From Spongiibacteraceae bacterium (lineage in GTDB: Bacteria > Pseudomonadota > Gammaproteobacteria > Pseudomonadales > Dasaniaceae), in the NCBI GenBank assembly GCA_028280715.1, contig JANQLG010000026.1, positions 50,995-114,994 on the forward strand: a DNA stretch of 64,000 bases. Reading direction: 5' to 3'. This document shows, piece by piece, positions 19,478-28,128 of this stretch. A program made the position numbers and the translations under genes. The stretch's first letter is position 1. Every line of letters starts with the position of its first letter. Below the pieces are notes generated by a model. It saw only the letters and a program-made list of their open reading frames with translations, made no database searches and was not told where the DNA came from.

Positions 19478-20170
19478 GTGGAATTGGCAAAAAATGATAA
19501 CGATAAGGACATCACAGAAGAAGATGTAGCCCAGTATTTAAAAAACCATCCTGGATTTTTTCTCAAGCGCGATGATTTATTGTTAGAACTGGAGCTTGCC
19601 CATTCCAGCGGCAAAGCGGTTTCGTTACTGGAACGCCAAGTCACTTTGCTGAGAGAGCGCAACGTCGATATGCGTGGCCGCTTGAATAACCTGTTAGATA
19701 ATGCCCGCAACAATGACCAACTATTTGATAAAACCAAGCAACTGGTTTTAGCCCTTATAGAAGCTCAAGGGCTGGATGCCATTGTCAACACATTTAATCG
19801 CAGTTTGCTCAGCGATTTTTCGATGGAATTTTCTAGCTTGACGTTATTTGGCAACCCGGAACGTCACCGTTCAGCATCATCAAGAATGGTACCTATTGAT
19901 GATGCCTATGCCAAAATACCTGGATTACTAAAAACCAATAATGCCACTTGCGGCGTGCTTCGCCCTGAAGAACTGGAATTTTTATTTTTAGAACAAGCAA
20001 AACAAATTGGTTCTGCTGCTGTAGTCCCTCTCAGTTTTGGCAATCCTCTTGGCGTCATAGCCATCGGCAGCAAAGATCCACACTATTTTCGCTCCAGCAT
20101 GGGTACATTATTTTTAGGCTATATCGCAGAGGTATTAAATCGCATTTTACCAAAATATCTTTCGCCCTAG
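19478..20170 (+). CDS. DUF484 family protein
   Basis: A 230-residue cytoplasmic protein of the DUF484 family, which is regularly encoded between dapF and xerC. It begins with a helical segment (EEDVAQYLKNHPGFFLKRDDLLLEL) and a coiled coil (about residues 50-90). A GAF-like domain (about 95-225) contains the conserved VVPLSFGNPLGVIAIGSKDP region. A GAGG eight bases before the GTG start supports that start. No biochemical role is established. The 99-base gap before it contains a hairpin (CTGGGC/GCCCAG) without a T-run. Confidence 0.9.
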   Translation: MELAKNDNDKDITEEDVAQYLKNHPGFFLKRDDLLLELELAHSSGKAVSLLERQVTLLRERNVDMRGRLNNLLDNARNNDQLFDKTKQLVLALIEAQGLDAIVNTFNRSLLSDFSMEFSSLTLFGNPERHRSASSRMVPIDDAYAKIPGLLKTNNATCGVLRPEELEFLFLEQAKQIGSAAVVPLSFGNPLGVIAIGSKDPHYFRSSMGTLFLGYIAEVLNRILPKYLSP

Positions 20171-20188
20171 TTTTTGAAAACAGCGGCT

Positions 20189-21100
20189 ATGTTTATGGAT
20201 AACAATAACTGGCAACATCAAATCGATCAGTTCATCCATTATTTAAAAAATGAACGTCAACTATCCCCACACACGATAAAAAATTATCTGCGCGACCTTA
20301 TTAGTTTTTCTACTCACTGCCAAAAACAATCTCTGAACTGTTGCTCTCAAGTGACTGCAGCTAATGTGAGGCAGTGGGTCGCTGCTTTGCATCGCTCCGG
20401 GCTTTCAGGCTCGTCTATTCAGCGTATGTTATCGGCGGTAAGAAGCTTTTATCATTTCAATAGCCGCTCTGGTAAAGCCCATAACCCAGCAAAAGGTATT
20501 CAAGCACCCAAAACCAAAAAGTCATTACCAAAAACACTTGATACCGATAGCATGCAACACTTTGTAACGATCAGCGATACCGATTGGCTTGGGCTTCGAG
20601 ATAGAGCAATTGTGGAATTGTTTTATTCGTCAGGTTTACGTTTATCCGAACTCGTCAATCTCGACATCGATGATGTTGATCTAAAGGATTGCTTGGTCAC
20701 TGTAACGGGTAAGGGCAACAAAACCCGCACACTTCCAATCGGAAAATTTGCTCTTGAAGCACTACAGGCATGGCTTAAAGTACGAGATGATATTAGTTCT
20801 GAGTTGTCAGCTTTATTTTTATCAAAAAAGGGAAGCAGGTTATCGCAACGAGCAATTCAGCAGCGTTTAAAAACATTGAGTATCAAACAGCAAATGGATC
20901 AGAATATTCATCCCCACATGCTACGCCATTCCTTTGCCAGCCATTTATTGGAATCCAGCAGTGATCTTCGCGCTGTACAGGAATTGTTAGGACACGCGAA
21001 TATTTCTACCACACAAGTATATACGCATTTGGATTTTCAGCATTTGTCAAAAGTATATGACAAAGCTCATCCACGAGCGCAAAAGAAATCAACTAAGTAA
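20189..21100 (+). CDS. xerC: Tyrosine recombinase XerC
   Basis: Housekeeping site-specific recombinase that resolves chromosome dimers at dif with XerD at the septum. The N-terminal core-binding SAM-like domain (about residues 10-95) precedes a catalytic domain with the full RKHRHY set: Arg in SSGLRLSEL, Lys in TGKGNKTR, His and Arg in HPHMLRHSFASH, His in LGHANISTTQ and nucleophile Tyr in QVYTHLDF. A TTG at 20174 and a second ATG at 20195 are alternative starts. It lies 18 bases after DUF484, its usual operon position, so it is not an element-borne integrase. Confidence 0.95.
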   Translation: MFMDNNNWQHQIDQFIHYLKNERQLSPHTIKNYLRDLISFSTHCQKQSLNCCSQVTAANVRQWVAALHRSGLSGSSIQRMLSAVRSFYHFNSRSGKAHNPAKGIQAPKTKKSLPKTLDTDSMQHFVTISDTDWLGLRDRAIVELFYSSGLRLSELVNLDIDDVDLKDCLVTVTGKGNKTRTLPIGKFALEALQAWLKVRDDISSELSALFLSKKGSRLSQRAIQQRLKTLSIKQQMDQNIHPHMLRHSFASHLLESSSDLRAVQELLGHANISTTQVYTHLDFQHLSKVYDKAHPRAQKKSTK

Positions 21101-21176
21101 TTATTCCTAAAACATAGAATAAACGTTAGTAGATTAATTTCTGACCTATTTCTTGTATTCAGATTTTTGCTTCAGG

Positions 21177-21491
21177 CTAAATCGGTCGTTGCCCATAATT
21201 ACTTACAGGCCTTTTTGGAGGATCTGCTGTTACATTGGGATCAATGCTATTAATTTTTCCACCTTTCGCCAAAAACTGTTCTACTTCGTCATCCATTTGT
21301 TTACGCAAGCGCTGGCGTGAAGCAATCGTTCTACTGACAGCAGATTCTTCATGACTGCCCATAAAACCGATATCGATTTCCAAATCATGATCTTTATTAG
21401 TGGACGTTGTTTTACTAGATATTGTTTTGCTAGATGTTGCTTTACTACGTTTAGATACTGCTGTTTTTTTGAGGGGAGTTTTTCTGGCCAT
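21177..21491 (-). CDS. sutA: SutA-like RNA-polymerase-binding transcription regulator
   Basis: A 104-residue protein. The C-terminal half (about residues 55-104: SRQRLRKQMDDEVEQFLAKG, then GKINSIDPNVTADPPKRP, then NYGQRPI) matches, from memory, the RNAP-binding part and tail of Pseudomonas SutA, a small factor that redirects transcription during slow growth. The neighbourhood, between xerC and the amtB-glnK block, is also where I recall sutA in Pseudomonas. The N-terminal 35 residues are Lys/Ser/Thr-rich and strongly basic, unlike the acidic tail I recall for SutA. The start has AAAGG upstream. Single gene, convergent with xerC. Confidence 0.62.
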   Translation of the reverse strand: MARKTPLKKTAVSKRSKATSSKTISSKTTSTNKDHDLEIDIGFMGSHEESAVSRTIASRQRLRKQMDDEVEQFLAKGGKINSIDPNVTADPPKRPVSNYGQRPI

Positions 21492-21514
21492 AACAAGTAC
21501 CTTTTACTTTTCGG

Positions 21515-21589
21515 CTCAACCAACTCTTCTAACTTTACTATTCCATGTAAATGATAAATGCGTTAAAAACAGTAAAGTTGGTTGTTGAG
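21515..21589. repeat. Long inverted repeat upstream of the SutA-like gene
   Basis: AACTTTACT (21531-21539) pairs perfectly with AGTAAAGTT (21571-21579), and outside it CTCAAC (21515-21520) pairs with GTTGAG (21584-21589). The loop is 31 bases and the arms are unequal. It falls 24-98 bases upstream of the SutA-like start, so it may be a structured 5' leader or an operator. The surrounding gap (21492-21870, 379 bases) is AT-rich and contains no gene that I can see. Confidence 0.5.
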
Positions 21590-21623
21590 TAATGACACTG
21601 ACCTTATATGTTTCTCGCTTCTG

Positions 21624-21655
21624 TCAATAGTTCAATCAATAGTTCAATCAATAGT
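21624..21655. repeat. Short 12-base tandem repeat
   Basis: The unit TCAATCAATAGT occurs twice in direct succession (21632-21643 and 21644-21655) after a partial copy TCAATAGT (21624-21631). It lies in the AT-rich divergent gap between the SutA-like gene and the DUF523 gene. It looks like slippage-generated sequence; a regulatory role is possible but not shown. Confidence 0.7.
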
Positions 21656-21870
21656 TTGCAATCCTTTGGTGCTCTTACTTCTCGGATCAAAGGTAAATTT
21701 TCTGCAAGAAGTGAATTTCAGAAGCTAGGACTTTTATATATAGCGTATTAGCAGCGAGCGGCAACAATATTTTTGTTTTTGTTTAGTTTTTTTCGCTCTA
21801 ATATACGCACATCTTCTTGCAAAAATTACTAATCGGTATTGCCCAATAACGTCATAACAACATAATACTT

Positions 21871-22602
21871 ATGCGCCAGATACTAGACACGTTTAAGTTT
21901 TTCAATGCACGACTTGCACAACAACGACCGCGTGTTGCTATCAGCGCGTGTCTAATGGGCAAACCGGTACGTTATGATGGCACTGATAAATTATTAGAAA
22001 CAACATCAACTTTTTTATCTAACTATTTATCGTTAATACCAATCTGCCCCGAAGTTGATTCAGGCATGCCGGTACCACGACCGCCTATTCAATTAGTAAC
22101 TGAAGGCCCATCAATCTTTACACGAGGTCGGGACGATAAAACCCTTAACCCTACAAATAATCTGGTTAAATTTCGTCAGCACAGCTTGCAACAACATGCA
22201 GCACTACTGTGCGCTTATATACTCAAAAGCCGCTCACCAAGTTGTGGCATTAACACCACACCTATATTTGATGTAGAGGGAAATCAAGTAGGTGTAGGCA
22301 GCGGCCTACAAGCTGACTATTTTCAGCGTAAGCTGCCTTGGCTATTGATGTGTGATGAACTTCAGCTGAGTAGTATTTCCGACAATCAGCGTTTCATCCT
22401 ATGTTGCTATATATTGGCTGATATGCAGCTGGCAGCTGACCAACTTGATCGTTTTCACCAACATTATCAGTGGCTATGGCAGCAAATGGCTGTTGAAGTA
22501 CAAACCAAGCTATCACAAGCCGTTTCCCAGAAGGAGTCATATTGGGAGCAATTTAAAGATGAATTGTGGAAATTGGAGTGGCGTCAATTGACGTTTTTAT
22601 AA
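21871..22602 (+). CDS. DUF523 family protein (YbbK-like)
   Basis: A 243-residue protein whose N-terminal 160 residues are a DUF523 domain, with the conserved cysteine motifs RVAISACLMGKPVRYDG, PICPEVDSGMPVPRPP and LKSRSPSCGI. The spaced cysteines suggest a metal or redox centre. Bacillus YbbK consists of this domain alone and E. coli YbgA adds DUF1722; here the extra C-terminal 80 residues are helical and do not look like DUF1722. Function is not known. It is a single gene, convergent with glnK2. Confidence 0.85.
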   Translation: MRQILDTFKFFNARLAQQRPRVAISACLMGKPVRYDGTDKLLETTSTFLSNYLSLIPICPEVDSGMPVPRPPIQLVTEGPSIFTRGRDDKTLNPTNNLVKFRQHSLQQHAALLCAYILKSRSPSCGINTTPIFDVEGNQVGVGSGLQADYFQRKLPWLLMCDELQLSSISDNQRFILCCYILADMQLAADQLDRFHQHYQWLWQQMAVEVQTKLSQAVSQKESYWEQFKDELWKLEWRQLTFL

Positions 22603-22648
22603 GCCGCCATGAAGAGCAAAGCAAATCACGGCGGTACAAGGATAAAAC

Positions 22649-22990
<342 letters not shown>

Positions 22991-23165
22991 TTAGCTCTCC
23001 CCTTTCCCAAACCGGGCTTAATGTCAGTACTCCCGATGCAACATTTAGTAATCAGGAATCAATACCAACTGAATTATTGTTGTAGTTGGCCTAAATTAGC
23101 CAGCTCTTAACCGAAAAGCAAGAACCCTAATCAAAATACTCATTGTTTAATCGCCTGCAATGAAA

Positions 23166-23189
23166 AAAGGGCGCCTCTTGGCGCCCTTT
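23166..23189 (-). terminator. Rho-independent terminator of glnK-amtB
   Basis: A perfect stem AAAGGGCGCC / GGCGCCCTTT with a four-base loop lies 26 bases past the amtB stop. On the minus strand it is followed by a T-run (the plus-strand A-tract 23163-23168). Confidence 0.9.
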
Positions 23190-23214
23190 ACTAGTCCTTT
23201 GCAAGTCTTGTTGA

Positions 23215-24486
23215 TTACGACTTGTTTGTGAACTCTGGGTAAGCTTCCATACCACATTCTGAGAGGTCCACACCTTCGTATTCCTCTTCTTCGCTGACGC
23301 GGATACCCATAACTGCTTTCAGGATAGCCCACACGATCAAACTGGCAACAAACACCCAAATAAAGATCGCCAAGGTACCTACCAGCTGCCCCATGAAGGT
23401 CGCATCGCTATCGGACAACAGTACCGCGAAGATGCCCCACAGACCAACAACACCGTGTACAGAGATCGCACCCACAGGGTCGTCGATTTTCAGTTTATCC
23501 AGAGCAACGATAGAGAATACTACGATCACACCACCGATACCGCCGATGATTGTAGACAGTAATGGTGAAGGATCAGCAGGCTCTGCAGTAATCGCAACCA
23601 GACCAGCCAGAGCACCATTCAATGCCATGGTCAAATCAGCTTTACCGAAGATAATGCGCGCAACGATCAAGGCAGCAATCAAACCACCTGAAGCGGCAGC
23701 GTTAGTGTTAAGGAAAACATTGGCCACTTCGTTAGCTACACCGATGCCACCCAGTTTCAGAGTAGAACCGCCGTTGAAACCAAACCAACCCATCCACAGA
23801 ATGAATGTACCTAATGTAGCCAGAGGCAAGTTCGCACCAGGAATCGCGTTTACGGAACCATCAGCAGCATATTTGCCCTTACGTGGACCCAACAGCAACA
23901 CACCTGCCAGAGCCGCAGCAGCACCAGCCATGTGTACGATACCTGAACCTGCATAGTCGCTATAGCTCAACTCACCGATGAAAGGAACCGCTTTACCGCC
24001 CCAAGTCCAGCCACCTTCTACTGGGTAGATGAAACCAGTCATCACCACAGCAAAAGCCAGGAACGCCCACAGCTTCATACGCTCAGCAACAGCACCTGAA
24101 ACAATAGACATTGCAGTCGCTACGAAAACGACCTGGAAGAAAAAGTCAGAAGCGCCGGCGTACTCACCCATATCACCGAAGCCGGACTCGTTAGATGCGG
24201 CTAGAATTTCAGCAACAGCGGCATCATCCATACCCGCAACCGTTGTTACACCGGATAGGAAGTAACCGCCACCATACATAATTTCGTATCCGCAAATTAG
24301 ATACATAGTGCTGGCCACAGCAAACAGCGCAACGTTTTTAGTTAGAATTTCAGTTGTATTTTTAGAACGAACCAGACCGGATTCAAGCATAGCGAAACCG
24401 GCAGCCATCCACATTACCAATGCGCCACAGATCAGGAAATAAAACGTATCCATGGCGTATTGCAATTCAAAAATTTGATCTTGCAT
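23215..24486 (-). CDS. amtB: Ammonium transporter AmtB
   Basis: Inner-membrane ammonium channel of the Amt/Rh family, 423 residues with about eleven transmembrane helices. Family signatures include AMLESGLVRSKN and the DDPVGAISVHGVVGLWG region, whose histidine belongs to the pore pair. GlnK normally plugs the cytoplasmic face of the trimer when nitrogen is plentiful. It follows glnK by 46 bases with no terminator between, so both are one unit driven by the -24/-12 promoter at 24907-24922. Confidence 0.96.
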   Translation of the reverse strand: MQDQIFELQYAMDTFYFLICGALVMWMAAGFAMLESGLVRSKNTTEILTKNVALFAVASTMYLICGYEIMYGGGYFLSGVTTVAGMDDAAVAEILAASNESGFGDMGEYAGASDFFFQVVFVATAMSIVSGAVAERMKLWAFLAFAVVMTGFIYPVEGGWTWGGKAVPFIGELSYSDYAGSGIVHMAGAAAALAGVLLLGPRKGKYAADGSVNAIPGANLPLATLGTFILWMGWFGFNGGSTLKLGGIGVANEVANVFLNTNAAASGGLIAALIVARIIFGKADLTMALNGALAGLVAITAEPADPSPLLSTIIGGIGGVIVVFSIVALDKLKIDDPVGAISVHGVVGLWGIFAVLLSDSDATFMGQLVGTLAIFIWVFVASLIVWAILKAVMGIRVSEEEEYEGVDLSECGMEAYPEFTNKS

Positions 24487-24532
24487 TACTCAGCCCTCCA
24501 CAAGGCTAGGAATCAGAAAATAATAGTTAAAA

Positions 24533-24898
<366 letters not shown>

Positions 24899-24906
24899 TT
24901 ATACAG

Positions 24907-24922
24907 TGCAAACTACGCACCG
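24907..24922 (-). promoter_or_regulatory. Sigma-54 (-24/-12) promoter of glnK-amtB
   Basis: On the minus strand the sequence TCGGTGCGTAGTTTGCAC carries GG and GC separated by exactly ten bases, with TTGCA at -12. This matches the sigma-54 consensus spacing, although the -24 box is only partly TGGCAC. Transcription would begin about 25 bases before the glnK ATG, just beyond the torF terminator. Confidence 0.7.
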
Positions 24923-24933
24923 AACGAGGGTTT

Positions 24934-24964
24934 AAAAAGTCAGCCACACCGTAGTGCGACTGAC
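24934..24964 (-). terminator. Rho-independent terminator of torF
   Basis: The minus-strand RNA would form an 11-base-pair stem GUCAGUCGCAC / GUGUGGCUGAC (two G-U pairs) closed by a UACG tetraloop and followed by UUUUU. It stands 63 bases past the torF stop and just ahead of the glnK promoter, so it separates the two units. Confidence 0.85.
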
Positions 24965-25026
24965 AAAACTAGTGCTTTCAGCAGTTGCTCGAGGTAGCAA
25001 CTTATGCACTAAAAACGAGGCCTGAA

Positions 25027-25695
25027 TTACAGGTCGAATGTTTTGCTGACGTCAAGGATCATGTAGCCATCCAAGTCATTGATGTCACCACTAGCATCTT
25101 CAGCATCAAACTGAGTGCCAATAGAAGCAGTAAAATCAAAACCACTTAATTCAGCGGAAGCAGATAGCTCAACATAGTTATATTCAAAATCACCGCCATC
25201 TTCATCAGCTTCATAACGACCTACTGTTGCGCCAAATACCTCACCGCTCCAGCTCAAAGAAATAAATTCATAGTCAAAATCAGGGTCGCCGCTGTCATCG
25301 TTGTTATCTTCACCGATAGCAATATCCAATGCGAAAGGCCCAACAGCAGCACCTAGATTAAATTCACCTTCGTTATCACCAGTGTAGGTATAGCTATACA
25401 GTGAATAACCTGCATACAGTGATACACCACCTACGTCAGCGCCGTAACCAAAGTACAGGTCGTATTCCAAACCATCGTTACCGCCAGTACCATCGTCGAT
25501 TACCCAAGTACCTGCATAGAAGCCACCTGCTTCGTAATCAACACCGCCGTACATACCTGCATCACCCAGGTTGGCACCACGGAAGTAGTAGTCGGATACA
25601 AAACCAACATTTGCAGAAACGTCTGCCATTGCTGGAGCAGAAAAACCAGCAACTGCAGTAGCAGCCAGAACACTAGAAGCTAATAATTTTTTCAT
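25027..25695 (-). CDS. TorF-family putative outer-membrane porin
   Basis: A 222-residue exported protein of the TorF/TIGR02001 family. A clean signal peptide (MKKLLASSVLAATAVAGFSAPAMA) is followed by alternating strands rich in Tyr, Gly and Asp (DYYFRGANLGDAGMYGGVDY) and a terminal aromatic residue near the end (VSKTFDL), as in beta barrels. Members commonly lie next to amtB-glnK. The -24/-12 promoter upstream supports control by nitrogen limitation and a role in passing small nitrogen compounds across the outer membrane, which is inference. Confidence 0.85.
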   Translation of the reverse strand: MKKLLASSVLAATAVAGFSAPAMADVSANVGFVSDYYFRGANLGDAGMYGGVDYEAGGFYAGTWVIDDGTGGNDGLEYDLYFGYGADVGGVSLYAGYSLYSYTYTGDNEGEFNLGAAVGPFALDIAIGEDNNDDSGDPDFDYEFISLSWSGEVFGATVGRYEADEDGGDFEYNYVELSASAELSGFDFTASIGTQFDAEDASGDINDLDGYMILDVSKTFDL

Positions 25696-25793
25696 CCTAA
25701 TCAGTCTCCAATTTAGTTAATTGATTTTTTTAAGTTGCAAAGCAAAAGCTTTGAATACGTATTCACAGCCTATTTGGCGTGCCCTAAGGGATA

Positions 25794-25809
25794 GCACGCT
25801 CTGTGCCAA
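25794..25809 (-). promoter_or_regulatory. Sigma-54 (-24/-12) promoter of torF
   Basis: The minus strand reads TTGGCACAGAGCGTGCT: a perfect TTGGCAC -24 element and GTGCT at -12, with GG and GC ten bases apart. It predicts a leader of roughly 90 bases before the torF ATG. Confidence 0.75.
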
Positions 25810-25912
25810 TTGAAAAAAAACATTAAAAATCAGAAAGATAGGATTTTTTAGTGCTGATGGGCTCTATTTTTGCCTAAAGAACTCGGTGCAAGAATGTGCA
25901 TTTCAATTCTTG

Positions 25913-25929
25913 AGCACCAAATTGGGGCG
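25913..25929. promoter_or_regulatory. Candidate NtrC-binding site upstream of torF
   Basis: AGCACCAAATTGGGGCG is close to the NtrC dyad TGCACC-N4-TGGTGCA. It lies about 105 bases upstream of the -24 box, an appropriate enhancer distance. Additional GGTGCA-like half-sites occur at about 25885-25890 and 26074-26079. The rest of the 524-base gap (25696-26219) shows nothing gene-like. Confidence 0.5.
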
Positions 25930-26219
25930 CTCATGTTGAATCATTCCAACTGTGACTATCAAATGTCTTGAAACCCTTTAAAAATAAGGCGGTTACTGAA
26001 ATTGCTTTTCTTTCCTCCTGACACAACAACTCAGTGAGCGATCCAAAATCGACCCCTCAGAATGTACATAGTTGGTGCATTAACATGAGAACTGGCTCAC
26101 ATTGCAGCGACTCTTAACCATGAAACTAACGGCCAATTGCCATTTGAATCATACCTATTAGCCATGCAAAATATGCCGTGCATTTGTGAGCCTTTAAACC
26201 TATAGAAAATTTACATGTC

Positions 26220-26495
26220 ATGTCTATTCGCAATTTGATTAACAGCAGTACTGATATGGTGACTAATCTCTCTGAAGACTTGCTTAAATTATGCAATTCC
26301 AGTGATAGCTCTCGCGTTATTGAAGATATGCGAAGTGCGGTTCAAGCACTGATTCAAAGCAACCTCAAACAACTGGATATCGTCAGCAAGGAAGAATTTG
26401 AAGCACAAGCCGCCGTACTAGCTCGCAGCAGAGAAAAGATTGATCAACTGGAGCAACAACTAGCTGAACTTGCTGCGCAATTGGAAAAGTCGTAA
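26220..26495 (+). CDS. ubiK: Ubiquinone biosynthesis accessory factor UbiK (BMFP family)
   Basis: A 91-residue helical protein with the YqiC/BMFP signature: an amphipathic N-terminal half and a C-terminal trimeric coiled coil around VSKEEFEAQAAVLARSREKI and DQLEQQLAEL. In E. coli UbiK associates with UbiJ and membrane lipids in aerobic ubiquinone synthesis. It stands 123 bases upstream of comM, the arrangement I recall in Pseudomonas. Confidence 0.85.
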   Translation: MSIRNLINSSTDMVTNLSEDLLKLCNSSDSSRVIEDMRSAVQALIQSNLKQLDIVSKEEFEAQAAVLARSREKIDQLEQQLAELAAQLEKS

Positions 26496-26618
26496 TTCAC
26501 CCTTGCTGAGGCTATGATAGCGACACAAAGCACTAAGATATTGCAATTATTTAATTGTAGAGGCCAGGACGGTCTTTAGATAAAAATTTTCGTAATCGAT
26601 TAATTCAAGGATGAATTC

Positions 26619-28124
26619 ATGTCACTTGCCATTGTTTACACGCGCGCCAAATGCGGCATCGACGCACCACTGGTACGCGTTGAAACCCACCTTTCTAACG
26701 GTCTTCCCGCCTTCAATATCGTTGGCCTTCCCGAAACGGCTGTAAAGGAAAGCAAAGATCGGGTGCGTAGCGCCATTATCAATTCCCACTTTGAATTTCC
26801 CAGCCGGCGGATAACCATTAATCTCGCCCCTGCTGACTTGCCAAAGGAGGGTGGCCGATTTGATCTTGCCATTGCACTGGGCATTTTAGGGGCCTCCGAT
26901 CAAATTCCCAGAGACAGTTTTGAGCACCATGAGTTCATCGGTGAACTGGGGTTAACGGGTGAGTTGCGGCCAGTACAGGGCACACTGCCGGTTGCGATTG
27001 AATGTGCAGCTAAAGAGCGGGCGCTGGTGGTACCCACTGAAAATCGACATGAAGCCACACTCTGTGAACAAGCAACCATCTTGTCAGCAGAGAACTTACT
27101 GCAACTATCGGCACATCTGCATGGCCGGGAAAAACTGCACCCTTGCCAACAGACTAATGATTGGTCGGCCATGCAATCCGACTACCCCGATTTAAGCGAT
27201 GTTAAGGGCCAGCCACAGGCCAAGCGCGCTTTAGAAATTTGTGCCGCAGGCAATCACAACCTGTTGATGTCAGGACCACCGGGCACGGGAAAAACTATGC
27301 TAGCAAGCCGTTTACCCGGCTTATTACCTCCTCTGACCCAACAAGAAGCCTTGGAAGTCGCCGCTATTTTTTCAATCAACTCAGTACAAAAAAAGCCCGT
27401 TTTCCAACGACCCTTCAGAAATCCCCACCACACAGCTTCTGCCGCTGCCTTGGTAGGAGGCGGCAGTAACCCTAAACCCGGCGAAATCTCACTGGCACAT
27501 CGTGGTGTTTTATTTCTAGACGAGTTGCCAGAATTCCAGCGACAAGTGCTGGAAATGTTACGCGAACCAATGGAGTCAGGAGAAATTATGATTTCACGTG
27601 CGAAACAGCAAATTCTCTATCCCGCTAAATTCCAGTTAATCGCTGCCATGAATCCTTGCCCATGTGGTTTTTATGGCGACCAACAACGGGCTTGCCGCTG
27701 CACCCCCAATCAACTGCAACGCTATCGAGACAAAATCTCGGGACCCTTACTTGATCGCATCGATATTCAACTTAATGTCAATCGATTACCAGCTGGTGTG
27801 CTGTCACAAAAAAACCAGTATCAGGAGAACAGTAACACCGTCAGACAACGCGTGATCAAGGCGAGGGTCATTCAAATAAATCGTTGCGACAAAACCAATG
27901 CGGAACTTGAACACAAGGAGCTGGAGCGCTATTGCCAGTTACAAAAAGAAGACCAAGCTCTTCTAGATCAAGCGGTAACTCAATTGCATCTTTCACCCAG
28001 GGCTTATCACCGTATTTTGCGGGTGGCACGCACCATCGCCGACTTAGAAGAAAAAGAAACGATTGAGACACATCACTTGATGGAAGCCCTGGGGTACCGG
28101 GCACTTGATCGACAACGGTTGTAA
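26619..28124 (+). CDS. comM: ComM/YifB AAA+ helicase (Mg-chelatase-like)
   Basis: A 501-residue AAA+ protein of the YifB/ComM family, which drives branch migration during natural transformation and is also present in non-competent bacteria. Order of domains: Lon-like ChlI N-terminal domain (about 1-165, NIVGLPETAVKESKDRVRSA), AAA+ core with Walker A SGPPGTGKTM, Walker B VLFLDELPEF and the AAMNPCPCGFYGD sensor segment containing four cysteines with the following CRC, and a C-terminal helical lid. It converges with the c-di-GMP gene, with four bases between the stops. Confidence 0.95.
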   Translation: MSLAIVYTRAKCGIDAPLVRVETHLSNGLPAFNIVGLPETAVKESKDRVRSAIINSHFEFPSRRITINLAPADLPKEGGRFDLAIALGILGASDQIPRDSFEHHEFIGELGLTGELRPVQGTLPVAIECAAKERALVVPTENRHEATLCEQATILSAENLLQLSAHLHGREKLHPCQQTNDWSAMQSDYPDLSDVKGQPQAKRALEICAAGNHNLLMSGPPGTGKTMLASRLPGLLPPLTQQEALEVAAIFSINSVQKKPVFQRPFRNPHHTASAAALVGGGSNPKPGEISLAHRGVLFLDELPEFQRQVLEMLREPMESGEIMISRAKQQILYPAKFQLIAAMNPCPCGFYGDQQRACRCTPNQLQRYRDKISGPLLDRIDIQLNVNRLPAGVLSQKNQYQENSNTVRQRVIKARVIQINRCDKTNAELEHKELERYCQLQKEDQALLDQAVTQLHLSPRAYHRILRVARTIADLEEKETIETHHLMEALGYRALDRQRL

Positions 28125-28128
28125 GCGT

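Noticed and set aside
20189..21100. Tyrosine recombinase as evidence for a mobile element
   Set aside because: It is in the standard dapF-DUF484-xerC order with full XerC motifs; no element boundaries, att repeats or cargo are nearby.
22603..22648. Hairpin CCGCC...GGCGG between the DUF523 and glnK2 stops as a terminator
   Set aside because: The stem is interrupted and the loop is long, with no adjacent T-run in either direction.
24934..25026. NtrC-binding dyad directly upstream of the glnK promoter
   Set aside because: Several GCAC/GTGC half-sites occur, but none has the correct spacing; the best one lies in the torF terminator stem and is explained by that.
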